Notes: generated by a model from the sequence alone, not told the origin. Shown: positions 24,981 through 32,485, numbered from the stretch's first letter. The stretch: DNA of 34,105 bases from Candidatus Eiseniibacteriota bacterium (GCA_030613615.1 JAUWLR010000015.1:1-34105), one strand, 5' to 3'. A program made the numbers and translations.

Positions 24981-26183
24981 CTACTCGATTCCAGTCGCCA
25001 TCTGGAATATCGGCAGGTAGATTGCGAGCACGACCACGGTGACAATCGCTCCGAGTCCCACAATGAGAATCGGTTCGATCATCGAGGTCAGCCCGCTTAT
25101 CGCCGCGTCGACTTCACGCGTGTAGAAATCGGATATCTTGTTCAGCATCTCCGGCAGGTTTCCGGAGCTCTCTCCTGCGGCCACCATGCTGACGACCATC
25201 TTCGGGAACACGCTCGACTCCCCGAGTTTCTCGGAGATCGTGGAGCCGTTAATCACACCGACGCTCACGTTGTCCACGGCCGCCTTGACCACCGCGTTAC
25301 CGGCCGTCTCCCCGACGATCTCCAGGGCAGCTACGACTGCGACGCCGTTGTCCATGAGCGTGCTGAGCGTGCTGCTGAAGCGCGCCACGGCGGCCTTGAG
25401 GATGAGCTTGCCGAAGACCGGGGTTCTGAGCAGCCAGCCGTCGACCGTGCTCTTGCCGACGGGCGTCTTGTGCCACTTCCAGAAGGCGTAGATACCACCG
25501 CCGGCGAGCACGATCTCGTAGATGAGATAGCGCCCGATGAACCTGGATGTCGCCATCAGGAACTTGGTCAGGGGTGGGAGCTGCATATCGAAGCTCGCGA
25601 AGATGCTCTCGAACTGCGGGATCAAGAACAGCATGATCCCGGCCACTGCCATGATGAAGAACCCGGCGATGAACGCCGGGTATGCCGACGCTGCGCGAAT
25701 CTTGCACGTCATCGCGTCCTTGGCCTCGAGGTAGTCTCCCAGCCGCTGGAGCACGTTCGGCAGCGCGCCTGATTCTTCTCCCGCACGAATCATCGAGGTG
25801 AAGAGTTTCGAGAAGACCTTCGCGTGCTTCCCGAAAGCCGCGCACAGCGTCGAGCCGGCCTCAATGTCGTCCGCTATCTCCCGGAGCACACTTGCCATCG
25901 TCACGTGGTCGGACTGGTCCGCGATGCTCTGGATCGACTCGAGCACCGGCAGGCCCGCGCCCAGCATCGCGCCCATCTGGCGGCAGAAGATCGCAAGGTC
26001 CTTCGTCTTGACCTTCTTGCCCTTCTTGGTGCGGGTGGGCGTGATGGGAGCCGGAGAGACGGCCACGACGACCAGATCCTCCTTCCGCAGGGCCGAGACG
26101 AGTGACATCTCGCTCTCCGCGAACCTGGTTCCCTGGACCGTCCTACCGTTCGGTGTCTTGGCTGTGAAGATGAACTCTGGCAT
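24981..26183 (-). CDS. pilC: Type IV pilus inner-membrane platform protein PilC
   Basis: A 400-residue T2SSF-family protein. The N-terminal part (MPEFIFTAKTPNGRTVQGTR) and the two cytoplasmic T2SSF repeats are visible (IFCRQMGAMLGAGLPVLES near residue 70 and RFSSTLSTLMDNGVAVVAAL near 265). Membrane helices lie about 165-190, 215-235 and 370-395. It forms the platform that the ATPases PilB and PilT turn. GAGGGACC lies ahead of the ATG. The gap to pilT upstream is 36 nt, so the two should be co-transcribed. Confidence 0.95.
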   Translation of the reverse strand: MPEFIFTAKTPNGRTVQGTRFAESEMSLVSALRKEDLVVVAVSPAPITPTRTKKGKKVKTKDLAIFCRQMGAMLGAGLPVLESIQSIADQSDHVTMASVLREIADDIEAGSTLCAAFGKHAKVFSKLFTSMIRAGEESGALPNVLQRLGDYLEAKDAMTCKIRAASAYPAFIAGFFIMAVAGIMLFLIPQFESIFASFDMQLPPLTKFLMATSRFIGRYLIYEIVLAGGGIYAFWKWHKTPVGKSTVDGWLLRTPVFGKLILKAAVARFSSTLSTLMDNGVAVVAALEIVGETAGNAVVKAAVDNVSVGVINGSTISEKLGESSVFPKMVVSMVAAGESSGNLPEMLNKISDFYTREVDAAISGLTSMIEPILIVGLGAIVTVVVLAIYLPIFQMATGIE

Positions 26184-26219
26184 GTTTAGGTCCCTCTGGT
26201 CTGTTGTGACGTCGGTGCG

Positions 26220-27293
26220 CTAAGCCTTCACTGACCTCGAGAGCTCACGCATGATTCCCTTGATGTCGTTCGAGCAAGCGATGGCCTTATCAGTCGTGAT
26301 GCGCTTCTCGCTCTCCAGCCTCAGGAGCGATGAGTTCATGCTGTGCATGCCGTCCTTCGCGCCCGTCTCGATCGCCGACCTGAGCTGCTGAAGATTGTTC
26401 TCACGGATCAGGTTGCGAACGGCCGCGTTGGCAACCATCACCTCGGTTGCAAGTACTCTGCCCGATCCGCTCGCGTCCGGAAGCAGCTGCTGCACCAGGA
26501 CTCCCTGCAGCGACAGCGATATCTGCGTTCTCACGCCCTGCTGCTCGTGCGGCGGGAAGATGTCGACGATTCGGCTGATCGCCTGAGGGGCCTCGCTCGT
26601 GTGCACCGTCGTCAGCACCAGGTGGCCCGTCTCCGCCATTGTCAGAGCGGTGCGGACCGTCTCCAGATCTCGGATCTCCCCGATGCAGATGACGTCCGGG
26701 TCCTGTCGAAGCACCTGACGAACCGCCGAGGCAAAAGAGGGCGCGTCGCGGCCTACCTCGCGCTGGTTGATAATCGAGAACTTGTGGCGGTGCAGGTACT
26801 CGATGGGGTCCTCAATCGAAAGTATGTGGACGTTCTTGTTGTCGTTGATGTAGCAAAGCATCGAGGCCAGTGTCGTCGACTTGCCGGATCCGGTGGGTCC
26901 GCTGACGAGCACGAGGCCGTTCAGCTTCTCGCAGAAGTCCTTCATGACCAGCGGGACTCCGAGCTCTTCCATCGTAGGGATCTCCCACGGGAGGTGCCGG
27001 ACGGCGGCGGCGACGCTTCCCCGCTGGTAGTAGATGTTGAGCCTGAAACGCCCAAGTCCCTCCACACTGAACGAGGTGTCCAGCCCCTTGTCGGCTTCGA
27101 ACCTGGCGATCTTCTTCTCGTCGATCATCGCGTAGGAGAGCGCGCGGCTCTCTTCGGGACCCAGGGGCGGATAGTCCGCGGCAACGAGCGCTCCGTCGAT
27201 CCTGATCTGCGGGGGAACGCCGGAGGTGATATGGAGATCCGAGGCCTTGCGCTCGACCACTTCCTCAAGCAGCTTCCGAATTTCCGTAGTCAT
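26220..27293 (-). CDS. pilT: Type IV pilus retraction ATPase PilT
   Basis: A 357-residue hexameric ATPase that retracts pili and powers twitching. Visible are Walker A SGPTGSGKST (131-140), the Asp box (SIEDPIEYLH), Walker B (CIGEIRDLET), the His box HLVLTTVHT (224-232), and the PilT-specific motif AVRNLIRENNLQQL (291-304). It has no tetracysteine motif, which separates it from PilB. The ATG at 27293 (MTTEIRKLLE) matches the family start; the upstream open frame of 72 codons is not PilT-like. The sigma-54 element at 27484-27499 predicts a long leader of about 180 nt. Confidence 0.95.
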   Translation of the reverse strand: MTTEIRKLLEEVVERKASDLHITSGVPPQIRIDGALVAADYPPLGPEESRALSYAMIDEKKIARFEADKGLDTSFSVEGLGRFRLNIYYQRGSVAAAVRHLPWEIPTMEELGVPLVMKDFCEKLNGLVLVSGPTGSGKSTTLASMLCYINDNKNVHILSIEDPIEYLHRHKFSIINQREVGRDAPSFASAVRQVLRQDPDVICIGEIRDLETVRTALTMAETGHLVLTTVHTSEAPQAISRIVDIFPPHEQQGVRTQISLSLQGVLVQQLLPDASGSGRVLATEVMVANAAVRNLIRENNLQQLRSAIETGAKDGMHSMNSSLLRLESEKRITTDKAIACSNDIKGIMRELSRSVKA

Positions 27294-27414
27294 GTGTGCC
27301 CCGTCATTCTGATTCAGTCCCGGCCGTCCCGGAGGGAACTCGACCGTGTCCGGCAGCCCACCCCGAGCCCGGACGCTCAACCCTGAGAAGAACCCGGTCC
27401 ACCGCACCCTCGAC

Positions 27415-27456
27415 TCACTTGCACCTAAGTCCTTGTGAGCGGGCAGGTTCCGACAC
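27415..27456 (-). CDS. Possible 13-residue leader ORF in the pilT 5' leader
   Basis: GTG at 27456 begins a 13-codon frame (MSEPARSQGLRCK) ending in TGA at 27415. It is preceded by GGAAGGGAGG at 5-base spacing, one of the best ribosome binding sites in the window. If transcription starts about 12 nt after the -12 box of the sigma-54 element, this site would lie almost at the 5' end of the messenger. No codon run points to a specific amino-acid attenuator. It may be a leader peptide or a ribosome standby site. Confidence 0.3.
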   Translation of the reverse strand: MSEPARSQGLRCK

Positions 27457-27483
27457 GAGTACCTCCCTTCCGATACGGTAGAT

Positions 27484-27499
27484 TGCAAACCCCATGCCA
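27484..27499 (-). promoter_or_regulatory. Sigma-54 promoter of pilT
   Basis: The minus strand reads TGGCATGGGGTTTGCA: GG and GC lie exactly 10 bp apart and both the -24 (TGGCA) and -12 (TTGCA) boxes match the sigma-54 consensus well. It lies 190 nt upstream of the pilT ATG. Confidence 0.8.
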
Positions 27500-27523
27500 G
27501 TAATGCCAATGGGTGATGTAGTT

Positions 27524-27552
27524 GCTAACTCGCGCGCTGTCAGCCAGTTAGC
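27524..27552. promoter_or_regulatory. 29-bp inverted repeat, candidate enhancer site upstream of pilT
   Basis: GCTAAC and GTTAGC, perfect complements, are separated by 17 bp. The repeat ends 24 bp before the sigma-54 element. The same architecture and distance occur at pilB. It overlaps the last codons of the small prepilin-like ORF. Confidence 0.7.
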
Positions 27553-27695
27553 GCGTCTGGAGCCCCCCGTGACACTCGGAGGGCTCCGTGAACCATCAGA
27601 TTGCCTCGCATCCTGCACGAGCGGGCGGCATAGGCTGACAGCACGGTGACCATGAACCCGGCGAGCGTGAAGCCCCGCGTTCCGCTCGGCGACAC
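27540..27695 (-). CDS. Small prepilin-like ORF between pilB and pilT (possible pilin remnant)
   Basis: A 51-codon frame from GTG at 27695 to TGA at 27540, beginning 22 nt after the pilB stop with GGAGG seven bases before the GTG. The N-terminus reads MSPSGTRG and then FTLAGFMVTVLSAYAA, which is a typical short leader, cleavage site G^F and start of a pilin helix. Glu +5 is replaced by Gly, and the hydrophobic stretch is cut short by RSCRMRGN. No globular domain follows. Either a degraded pilin gene or a tiny prepilin-peptidase substrate. A hairpin (about 27557-27586) lies in its second half, and its 3' end overlaps the inverted repeat of the pilT promoter. Confidence 0.5.
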   Translation of the reverse strand: MSPSGTRGFTLAGFMVTVLSAYAARSCRMRGNLMVHGALRVSRGAPDALTG

Positions 27696-27717
27696 GGGGG
27701 CGCCTCCGGCCAGTCCA

Positions 27718-29286
27718 TCAGGGACCGCTTGGCGGCTTGCTCACCCTGTCCGACTCCATGGCGACGCTCAGGACCTCGTCCAGTGTCGTCACTCCTTCCT
27801 TGACCTTGCCCATGCCGCTGATGAGCAGGGTCTGCATCCCGTCCTCGAGGGCCTGGTCCCTGACCCTGGTTCCCAGCTCCCCCAGCAGCACGAGGTTCTT
27901 GACCTCGCGCGTGATCGGGAAGAGCTCGTAGACGGCAAGCCGACCCTTGTAGCCGGTCCCGGAGCACTCATCGCACCCGGCTCCGTGGTAGAACGTCACA
28001 TCGCCCTCATCGGGCATGGCGCGTCGGAAGCGCGCCACGAGCGCCGGGTCGGGCTCATACGGCTCCCTGCATTCCGTGCAGATCTTGCGGACCAGCCGCT
28101 GCGCAATGACCAGGTTCAGCGAGGTGCAGATGAGATAGGGCTCCACTCCCATGTTCAGGAGCCTGTCGATCGACGACGTCGCGTTGTTCGTGTGGAGCGT
28201 GCTGAACACGAGGTGGCCGGTCTGCGCGGCCTTGATGGCGATCGACGCGGTCTCGAGGTCTCGGATCTCACCAACGAGGATCACGTCCGGGTCCTGCCTG
28301 AGGAACGAGCGCAGTGCCGCCGCGAAGTCCAGCCCGATCGTGGGGCGTGCGCTCACCTGGTTGATCCCCGCGAGCTCATACTCGACGGGGTCCTCCACCG
28401 TCATGATGTTCTTGTCCGGTGAGTTGATCTTCGTCAGAGCGGAGTAGAGCGTCGTCGTCTTGCCACTGCCCGTCGGCCCTGTGAGCAGGATCATCCCGTG
28501 CGGCTGGGCGATGGCGTTGTGGATCATGCCCAGTGATGACCGATCGAACCCCAGATCCTCGAGATCGGTCTTGAGGTTGCTCCTGTCGAGGAGCCGCATC
28601 ACGACCTTCTCGCCGTACAGGACCGGAATCGTCGAGATACGTATGTCGATAGCGCGGCGCATGATGCGCACCCTGCAGCTGCCATCCTGCGGGAGTCTGC
28701 GCTCGGCGATGTCGAGCCCCGCCAGGATCTTGATGCGCGAGGTGATCGCCCACTGCATCCTCTTGGGAGGAGGAAGGATCTCCCTCAGCACGCCATCGAC
28801 CCTCAGCCTGACGGCGAGGGTCTTCTCCCTGGGCTCGATGTGGATGTCGCTCGCCCGTTCCTCCATCGCCTGAAGGAGGATCAGGTTGACGAGGCGGATG
28901 ACCGGCGCATCGTCGGGGTCGATCGAGAGCTGCTCGGGGTCGAGGTTTCCCCCGCTCCCGTCCGCCACCTCCACATCAACGATGCTCTGGATGCTCTGCT
29001 CGATGTCGATGGTGTCGCTGTAGTACTTGTCTATGGCTGAAGTGATGTCTTCGGCGTCGGCCCGTCTGGGAGTCACCTCGTAGCCGGTGTTGGCCGCGAT
29101 GGTATCCGTGGCGATGACGTCCAGCGGGTCCTCCATGGCAAGGATAAGAGCGTCGTCTTCCTGCCCCACGGCGACCAGGCGGAAGCGCTGGGCCATCTCG
29201 CGCGGAACGAGCCTCACAACGTGAGGATCGATCTCCATGCTGGACAGGTCCAGCCGTTCAGGCTCGTGCGGATGCGCAGTTTCCAA
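27718..29286 (-). CDS. pilB: Type IV pilus extension ATPase PilB
   Basis: A 522-residue GspE/PilB ATPase that drives pilus extension. Only the second half of the usual MshEN N-terminal domain is present (DLSSMEIDPHVVRLVPREMAQ to DITSAIDKYY). The core has Walker A TGPTGSGKTTT (269-279), Walker B VGEIRDLET, the His box HLVFSTLHTNN, and a four-Cys zinc site (CTEC at 403-406, CDEC at 438-441) typical of extension ATPases. The start is TTG at 29286, after a GGGGGGG stretch; an ATG at 29238 would lose conserved residues and has no SD. The upstream open frame begins before the sigma-54 promoter and is not used. It is followed by a small prepilin-like ORF. Confidence 0.92.
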   Translation of the reverse strand: METAHPHEPERLDLSSMEIDPHVVRLVPREMAQRFRLVAVGQEDDALILAMEDPLDVIATDTIAANTGYEVTPRRADAEDITSAIDKYYSDTIDIEQSIQSIVDVEVADGSGGNLDPEQLSIDPDDAPVIRLVNLILLQAMEERASDIHIEPREKTLAVRLRVDGVLREILPPPKRMQWAITSRIKILAGLDIAERRLPQDGSCRVRIMRRAIDIRISTIPVLYGEKVVMRLLDRSNLKTDLEDLGFDRSSLGMIHNAIAQPHGMILLTGPTGSGKTTTLYSALTKINSPDKNIMTVEDPVEYELAGINQVSARPTIGLDFAAALRSFLRQDPDVILVGEIRDLETASIAIKAAQTGHLVFSTLHTNNATSSIDRLLNMGVEPYLICTSLNLVIAQRLVRKICTECREPYEPDPALVARFRRAMPDEGDVTFYHGAGCDECSGTGYKGRLAVYELFPITREVKNLVLLGELGTRVRDQALEDGMQTLLISGMGKVKEGVTTLDEVLSVAMESDRVSKPPSGP

Positions 29287-29365
29287 GTCTCGCCCCCCCC
29301 TATGCGTGTCGAGTGGCGAGGCGGCCGACGCCCATGAGCGTACGGACGCACTCAAGACCTTGGAC

Positions 29366-29381
29366 TGCAAGGCACATGCCA
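29366..29381 (-). promoter_or_regulatory. Sigma-54 promoter of pilB
   Basis: The minus strand reads TGGCATGTGCCTTGCA with GG-N10-GC spacing and full -24 (TGGCA) and -12 (TTGCA) boxes. Transcription should begin about 29355, giving a 70-nt leader before the TTG start. Confidence 0.82.
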
Positions 29382-29405
29382 ATTATGACAACGTGTGCTA
29401 GAGGT

Positions 29406-29434
29406 GTTAACTGATAGCCAGCTGGTGGGTTAAC
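29406..29434. promoter_or_regulatory. 29-bp inverted repeat, candidate enhancer site upstream of pilB
   Basis: Two GTTAAC half-sites separated by 17 bp, ending 24 bp before the sigma-54 element, exactly as at pilT. The outer half-site contains the TAA stop codon of the HD-GYP gene. Confidence 0.7.
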
Positions 29435-30593
29435 TCAGGTCGAGCGGCGGCGCGCCGATGGCTTTGCTCATCCCGCTCTTGCCACACTTCGCATCTTGCA
29501 CGTTTTCGCTCTCCAACTCGATCGCGTCCTGCAGCGGTTCCGCCTTCACACCCCGCTTGAGGTTGAGAAAGGCCCTCGCTATGACCGGATCGAGGTACGT
29601 CCCTGCCGCCTCTTCAAGGACGCGGTACGCCTCCTCGAGAGCCAGAGAGTCCCTGTAGGGCCTCCTGGAAGTCAGTGCGTCGTATGTGTCCGCCACCGCG
29701 AGAATCCGCGCCCCCAGCGGGATCGAGTTCCCCTCGAGGCCGTCCGGGTACCCGCTGCCGTTATAGCGCTCGTGGTGGTGTACGATGATGTCAATGACGT
29801 CCGAGAGCTCAGGGATGGGACCGAGGATCCTCCCGGCGACCACTGGATGCTGCTGGATGAGGTTCCACTCCTCTTCATTGAGCTTCCCGGGCTTGTTGAG
29901 TACCGCTTCCTTGATGCCTATCTTGCCGATGTCGTGCAGGTAGCCGGCCAGCCACATGCGCTGGATCTCCTTGTCGGACAGCGAGAGGTACCTGGCGATG
30001 TTGACGGATTCCTCCGCGACGCGCGCGGAGTGCCCCTGTGTGTACTCGTCCTTCGCCTCCAGGGCCTGAGCAAGGGCCTTTATGCTGCCTGTGAAGAGCC
30101 TGTGAAGGTCCTCGTTGGCCCCGGTCAGCTGCTTGGTCCGCTCCTTGACCATCGACTCCAGGTTGCGCTGGTATTCCCTGTTCTCCTCCACCAGGCGCTT
30201 CTTCTCGAGAGCACGGTCGACGGTCATCTCGAGTGCCGCTAGATTGAGCGGCTTCGACAGGTGATCGTAGGCCCCGAGCCGCATGGCCTCGAGGGCCGCG
30301 TCGATGTCCGGGGCGCCCGTGATCAGTATGACCGCCAGGTCCTGGTTCCGGAGCTTGATCTGACGCAGGAGGTCGACGCCGCTCATGCCGGGCATGTGGA
30401 TGTCCGACAGCACACAGTCGTAGTCGTTCTGCGCGATCCTCGCCAGAGCGTCCTCCGCACTGGGAGCGGAATCGCACTCGAAACCGCTGCCGTTGAGCTT
30501 GCGGCAGATTATCTCTCGGATGAAGTGCTCGTCATCCACGACGAGAATGCTCGCCTTGGGGCCATCCACGGAATCTACCGTAGGATTGTCCAA
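29430..30593 (-). CDS. Response regulator with HD-GYP output domain (c-di-GMP phosphodiesterase)
   Basis: REC domain at about residues 15-130 of the product, with ILVVDDE, phospho-acceptor Asp in CVLSDIHMPGMSG, and KPLNLAALE. A coiled linker follows, then an HD-GYP domain with HD in YLHDIGKIGI and GYP in HHERYNGSGYPDGL. This family hydrolyses c-di-GMP to GMP, in the cytoplasm, when the partner kinase phosphorylates REC. The start is uncertain: I take TTG at 30593 (387 aa), which has GGGGAGG close upstream; a GTG at 30629 would give 399 aa but lacks an SD. It lies just upstream of pilB, so it may tune pilus activity. No partner kinase is seen in the window. Confidence 0.9.
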   Translation of the reverse strand: MDNPTVDSVDGPKASILVVDDEHFIREIICRKLNGSGFECDSAPSAEDALARIAQNDYDCVLSDIHMPGMSGVDLLRQIKLRNQDLAVILITGAPDIDAALEAMRLGAYDHLSKPLNLAALEMTVDRALEKKRLVEENREYQRNLESMVKERTKQLTGANEDLHRLFTGSIKALAQALEAKDEYTQGHSARVAEESVNIARYLSLSDKEIQRMWLAGYLHDIGKIGIKEAVLNKPGKLNEEEWNLIQQHPVVAGRILGPIPELSDVIDIIVHHHERYNGSGYPDGLEGNSIPLGARILAVADTYDALTSRRPYRDSLALEEAYRVLEEAAGTYLDPVIARAFLNLKRGVKAEPLQDAIELESENVQDAKCGKSGMSKAIGAPPLDLS

Positions 30594-30769
30594 TGGCCTC
30601 CCCTTCCAGAACCGACCGAGCCCTGGCACTCGAGTAGAACTGTACGGGCCTCAAGCCCGCCATCACACAAGTGACGTCGAAAGCAAGTTTCGTTCCACCG
30701 GGGTCTTGTGAAGGTAGGTCAGTGGGGCCGCGTGCGCGTGTCGGCGCGACGACACACAGGAATGCGGAA

Positions 30770-30783
30770 TAACCGGGCGGTTA
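30770..30783. promoter_or_regulatory. 14-bp palindrome upstream of the HD-GYP gene
   Basis: TAACCG-GG-CGGTTA is a perfect inverted repeat, about 180 nt upstream of the HD-GYP start and 16 nt past the stop of the next gene. Its TAAC/GTTA ends resemble the half-sites near pilB and pilT, but the spacing is different. The rest of 30594-30769 shows only a small hairpin (CGGGC-CTCAA-GCCCG near 30653). Confidence 0.35.
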
Positions 30784-30798
30784 GTGCGGCCGCGTGCC

Positions 30799-31125
30799 TC
30801 AACGACCGATGTCTGCGAGGTCGATCTGCGTCCACTCTCGCGCCAGCCTGTCCCACCTGAAGAACCGGACGGTGTCCACGTACTCGTCGTCAGACAGGAC
30901 GTACTCCGTCACCACGTCGCTGCCGGCGCGCCTCGAGTAGCTCATTCTCTTGTCGAGGACGACGGGCTTCCTGGTGCGCTCGAGTTTGATCCGTCCCGAC
31001 GCCCCGTCGAAGACTGCGGTCTCGACGGTCATTCGGCGCTCAGGATACTCCTCGGTGGTGTGTTCGGTGAACCCGAACATCTTCTCTATCTTGTCGAGGA
31101 GGTCCTCCCACTTCCGCTGGTGCAT
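30799..31125 (-). CDS. Conserved hypothetical protein, 108 aa
   Basis: A 108-residue soluble protein from the ATG at 31125, which has GGAGGAGTA directly upstream. It begins MHQRKWEDLLDKIEKMFGF, an amphipathic helix, followed by strand-rich sequence (RRMTVETAVFDGASGRIKLERT, KPVVLDKRMSYSRRAGSDV) and YVLSDDEYVDTVRFFRWDR. It has no signal peptide, membrane helix or Cys. The pattern looks like a short conserved family of unknown function that I believe occurs in several uncultured bacterial phyla. The frame is open 54 codons further upstream, but that part is Gly/Arg-rich and unlikely to be coding. It is divergent from tdh. Confidence 0.75.
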   Translation of the reverse strand: MHQRKWEDLLDKIEKMFGFTEHTTEEYPERRMTVETAVFDGASGRIKLERTRKPVVLDKRMSYSRRAGSDVVTEYVLSDDEYVDTVRFFRWDRLAREWTQIDLADIGR

Positions 31126-31412
31126 TACTCCTCCGGGTTTCTCCGCTGCCATGACAGGCCCGGACACGCGCCCGATTATAGCGCCTGAGCGGCCCCTCCG
31201 GAAGCCGCGTCCTCTGCCCGGGCCCGCTCCCACACCCACTCCAGCCTGGACATGCCTTCGGCGACAGGCCCGTACATCGTGACCCACCCGGCAGGGTGAT
31301 ATCCATGGCCTTGCGCCGGCTCAGGCCGCGGTATCGCGTTTGCCGACGGAATTTGGTAGTCTTGCTGCAGTCATCGGAAACCGACGGGCTCTCGGACAGA
31401 AAGGCGAGGCGT

Positions 31413-32396
31413 GTGGGCACCAAAACGATAGGCAGGATTCTGGTAACGGGGGCGCTCGGGCAGATCGGCTCGGAGCTGACCACCGAACTCAGGCGGAGAT
31501 ACGGGGACAGCAATGTCGTGGCGAGCGACCTCAAGCCAAGACCCGAGGGAGAGCTCGGGCAGGCCGGCCCGTTCGAGCGGGTGAACGTCACCGATGCCGA
31601 TGGCCTGTCAGGGATCTGCAGACGGCACGACATCGACACGATAGTCCACCTCGCCGCCATCCTCTCCGCCAACGGAGAGAAGGACCCGCTGATGGCGTGG
31701 CACGTCAACATCACCGGTCTGATCAACGCGCTGGAGATAGCACGTGACCTGGAACTCACGCAGGTGCTCTGCCCAAGCTCGATCGCCGTGTTCGGTGCGG
31801 GCTGCCCGAAGGAGAACACACCCCAGGAGACGGTACTGAAGCCGTCGACGATGTATGGCGTGACCAAGGTCGCGGGGGAGCTTCTGTGTGACTACTACGT
31901 CGGGCGCTACGGGGTGGATGCGCGAGGTCTGCGATATCCGGGCATCGTATCGGCCGAGACCCTTCCCGGAGGCGGCACCACCGACTACGCAGTCGAGATC
32001 TACTACGCGGCCGTCGAGAAGGGCGAGTACACCTGCTTCGTGAGCGAGGATACCAGGCTGCCCCTGATGTACATGCCCGACTGCATCAAGGGCACGATCG
32101 ACCTCATGGAGGCCGATTCCGACCGTCTGATCCACCACGGAGATTTCAACATCGGGTCGATGAGCTTCTCTGCTGGTGAGCTCGCCGCGTCGATCAAGGA
32201 GCGTATCCCGGGCTTCCGTGCGACCTACCGCCCCGACTACCGCCAGGCGATCGCCGACTCCTGGCCGTCTTCCGTTGACGACACGGCTGCCAGGAAGGAG
32301 TGGGACTGGCGGCCCGAGTACGATCTGCAGGCGATGACCGAGGACATGTTGACCAGGCTCCTGGCACGACACGAGGCGGGGCTGCTCTACCGATAG
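31413..32396 (+). CDS. tdh: L-threonine 3-dehydrogenase, short-chain (SDR) type
   Basis: A 327-residue extended SDR enzyme with NAD-binding loop TGALGQIG (12-19), the acid anchor after VVASDL, the Ser in CPSSIAVFG, and the catalytic pair Y148/K152 in MYGVTKVAGE. PGGGTTDYAVEIYY and ADSWPSSVDDTAARKEWDW are hallmark segments of the SDR threonine dehydrogenases, which oxidise threonine to 2-amino-3-ketobutyrate with NAD. The start is GTG at 31413 (MGTKTIGRILV) after AAGGCGAGG. The frame is open 39 codons further but those are basic and unrelated. A kbl ligase gene is not in the window. A strong terminator follows. Confidence 0.93.
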   Translation: MGTKTIGRILVTGALGQIGSELTTELRRRYGDSNVVASDLKPRPEGELGQAGPFERVNVTDADGLSGICRRHDIDTIVHLAAILSANGEKDPLMAWHVNITGLINALEIARDLELTQVLCPSSIAVFGAGCPKENTPQETVLKPSTMYGVTKVAGELLCDYYVGRYGVDARGLRYPGIVSAETLPGGGTTDYAVEIYYAAVEKGEYTCFVSEDTRLPLMYMPDCIKGTIDLMEADSDRLIHHGDFNIGSMSFSAGELAASIKERIPGFRATYRPDYRQAIADSWPSSVDDTAARKEWDWRPEYDLQAMTEDMLTRLLARHEAGLLYR

Positions 32397-32419
32397 TGCC
32401 GGCAGGCAGGAAAGACCGA

Positions 32420-32455
32420 GGCCCTGCACTCGAGGCGATTCACGAGTGCAGGGCC
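32420..32455. terminator. Bidirectional terminator between tdh and the VWA gene
   Basis: A perfect 13-bp stem, GGCCCTGCACTCG (32420-32432) and its complement (32443-32455), with a 10-nt loop. It lies between the convergent tdh and VWA genes. Flanking T-runs are short on both strands, so it probably serves both. Confidence 0.75.
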
Positions 32456-32485
32456 TTGGAACTCACTTCGGACCGATGAACGCGT

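Noticed and set aside
27718-29382. PilB start at the upstream ATG (29382)
   Set aside because: It lies upstream of the predicted transcription start and the extra residues do not look like PilB.
30644-30661. Sigma-54-like match upstream of the HD-GYP gene (minus strand, TGGCGGGCTTGAGGCC)
   Set aside because: The GG-GC spacing is right, but the -12 box (GAGGC) lacks the TTGC pattern and no inverted repeat with N17 spacing lies upstream.
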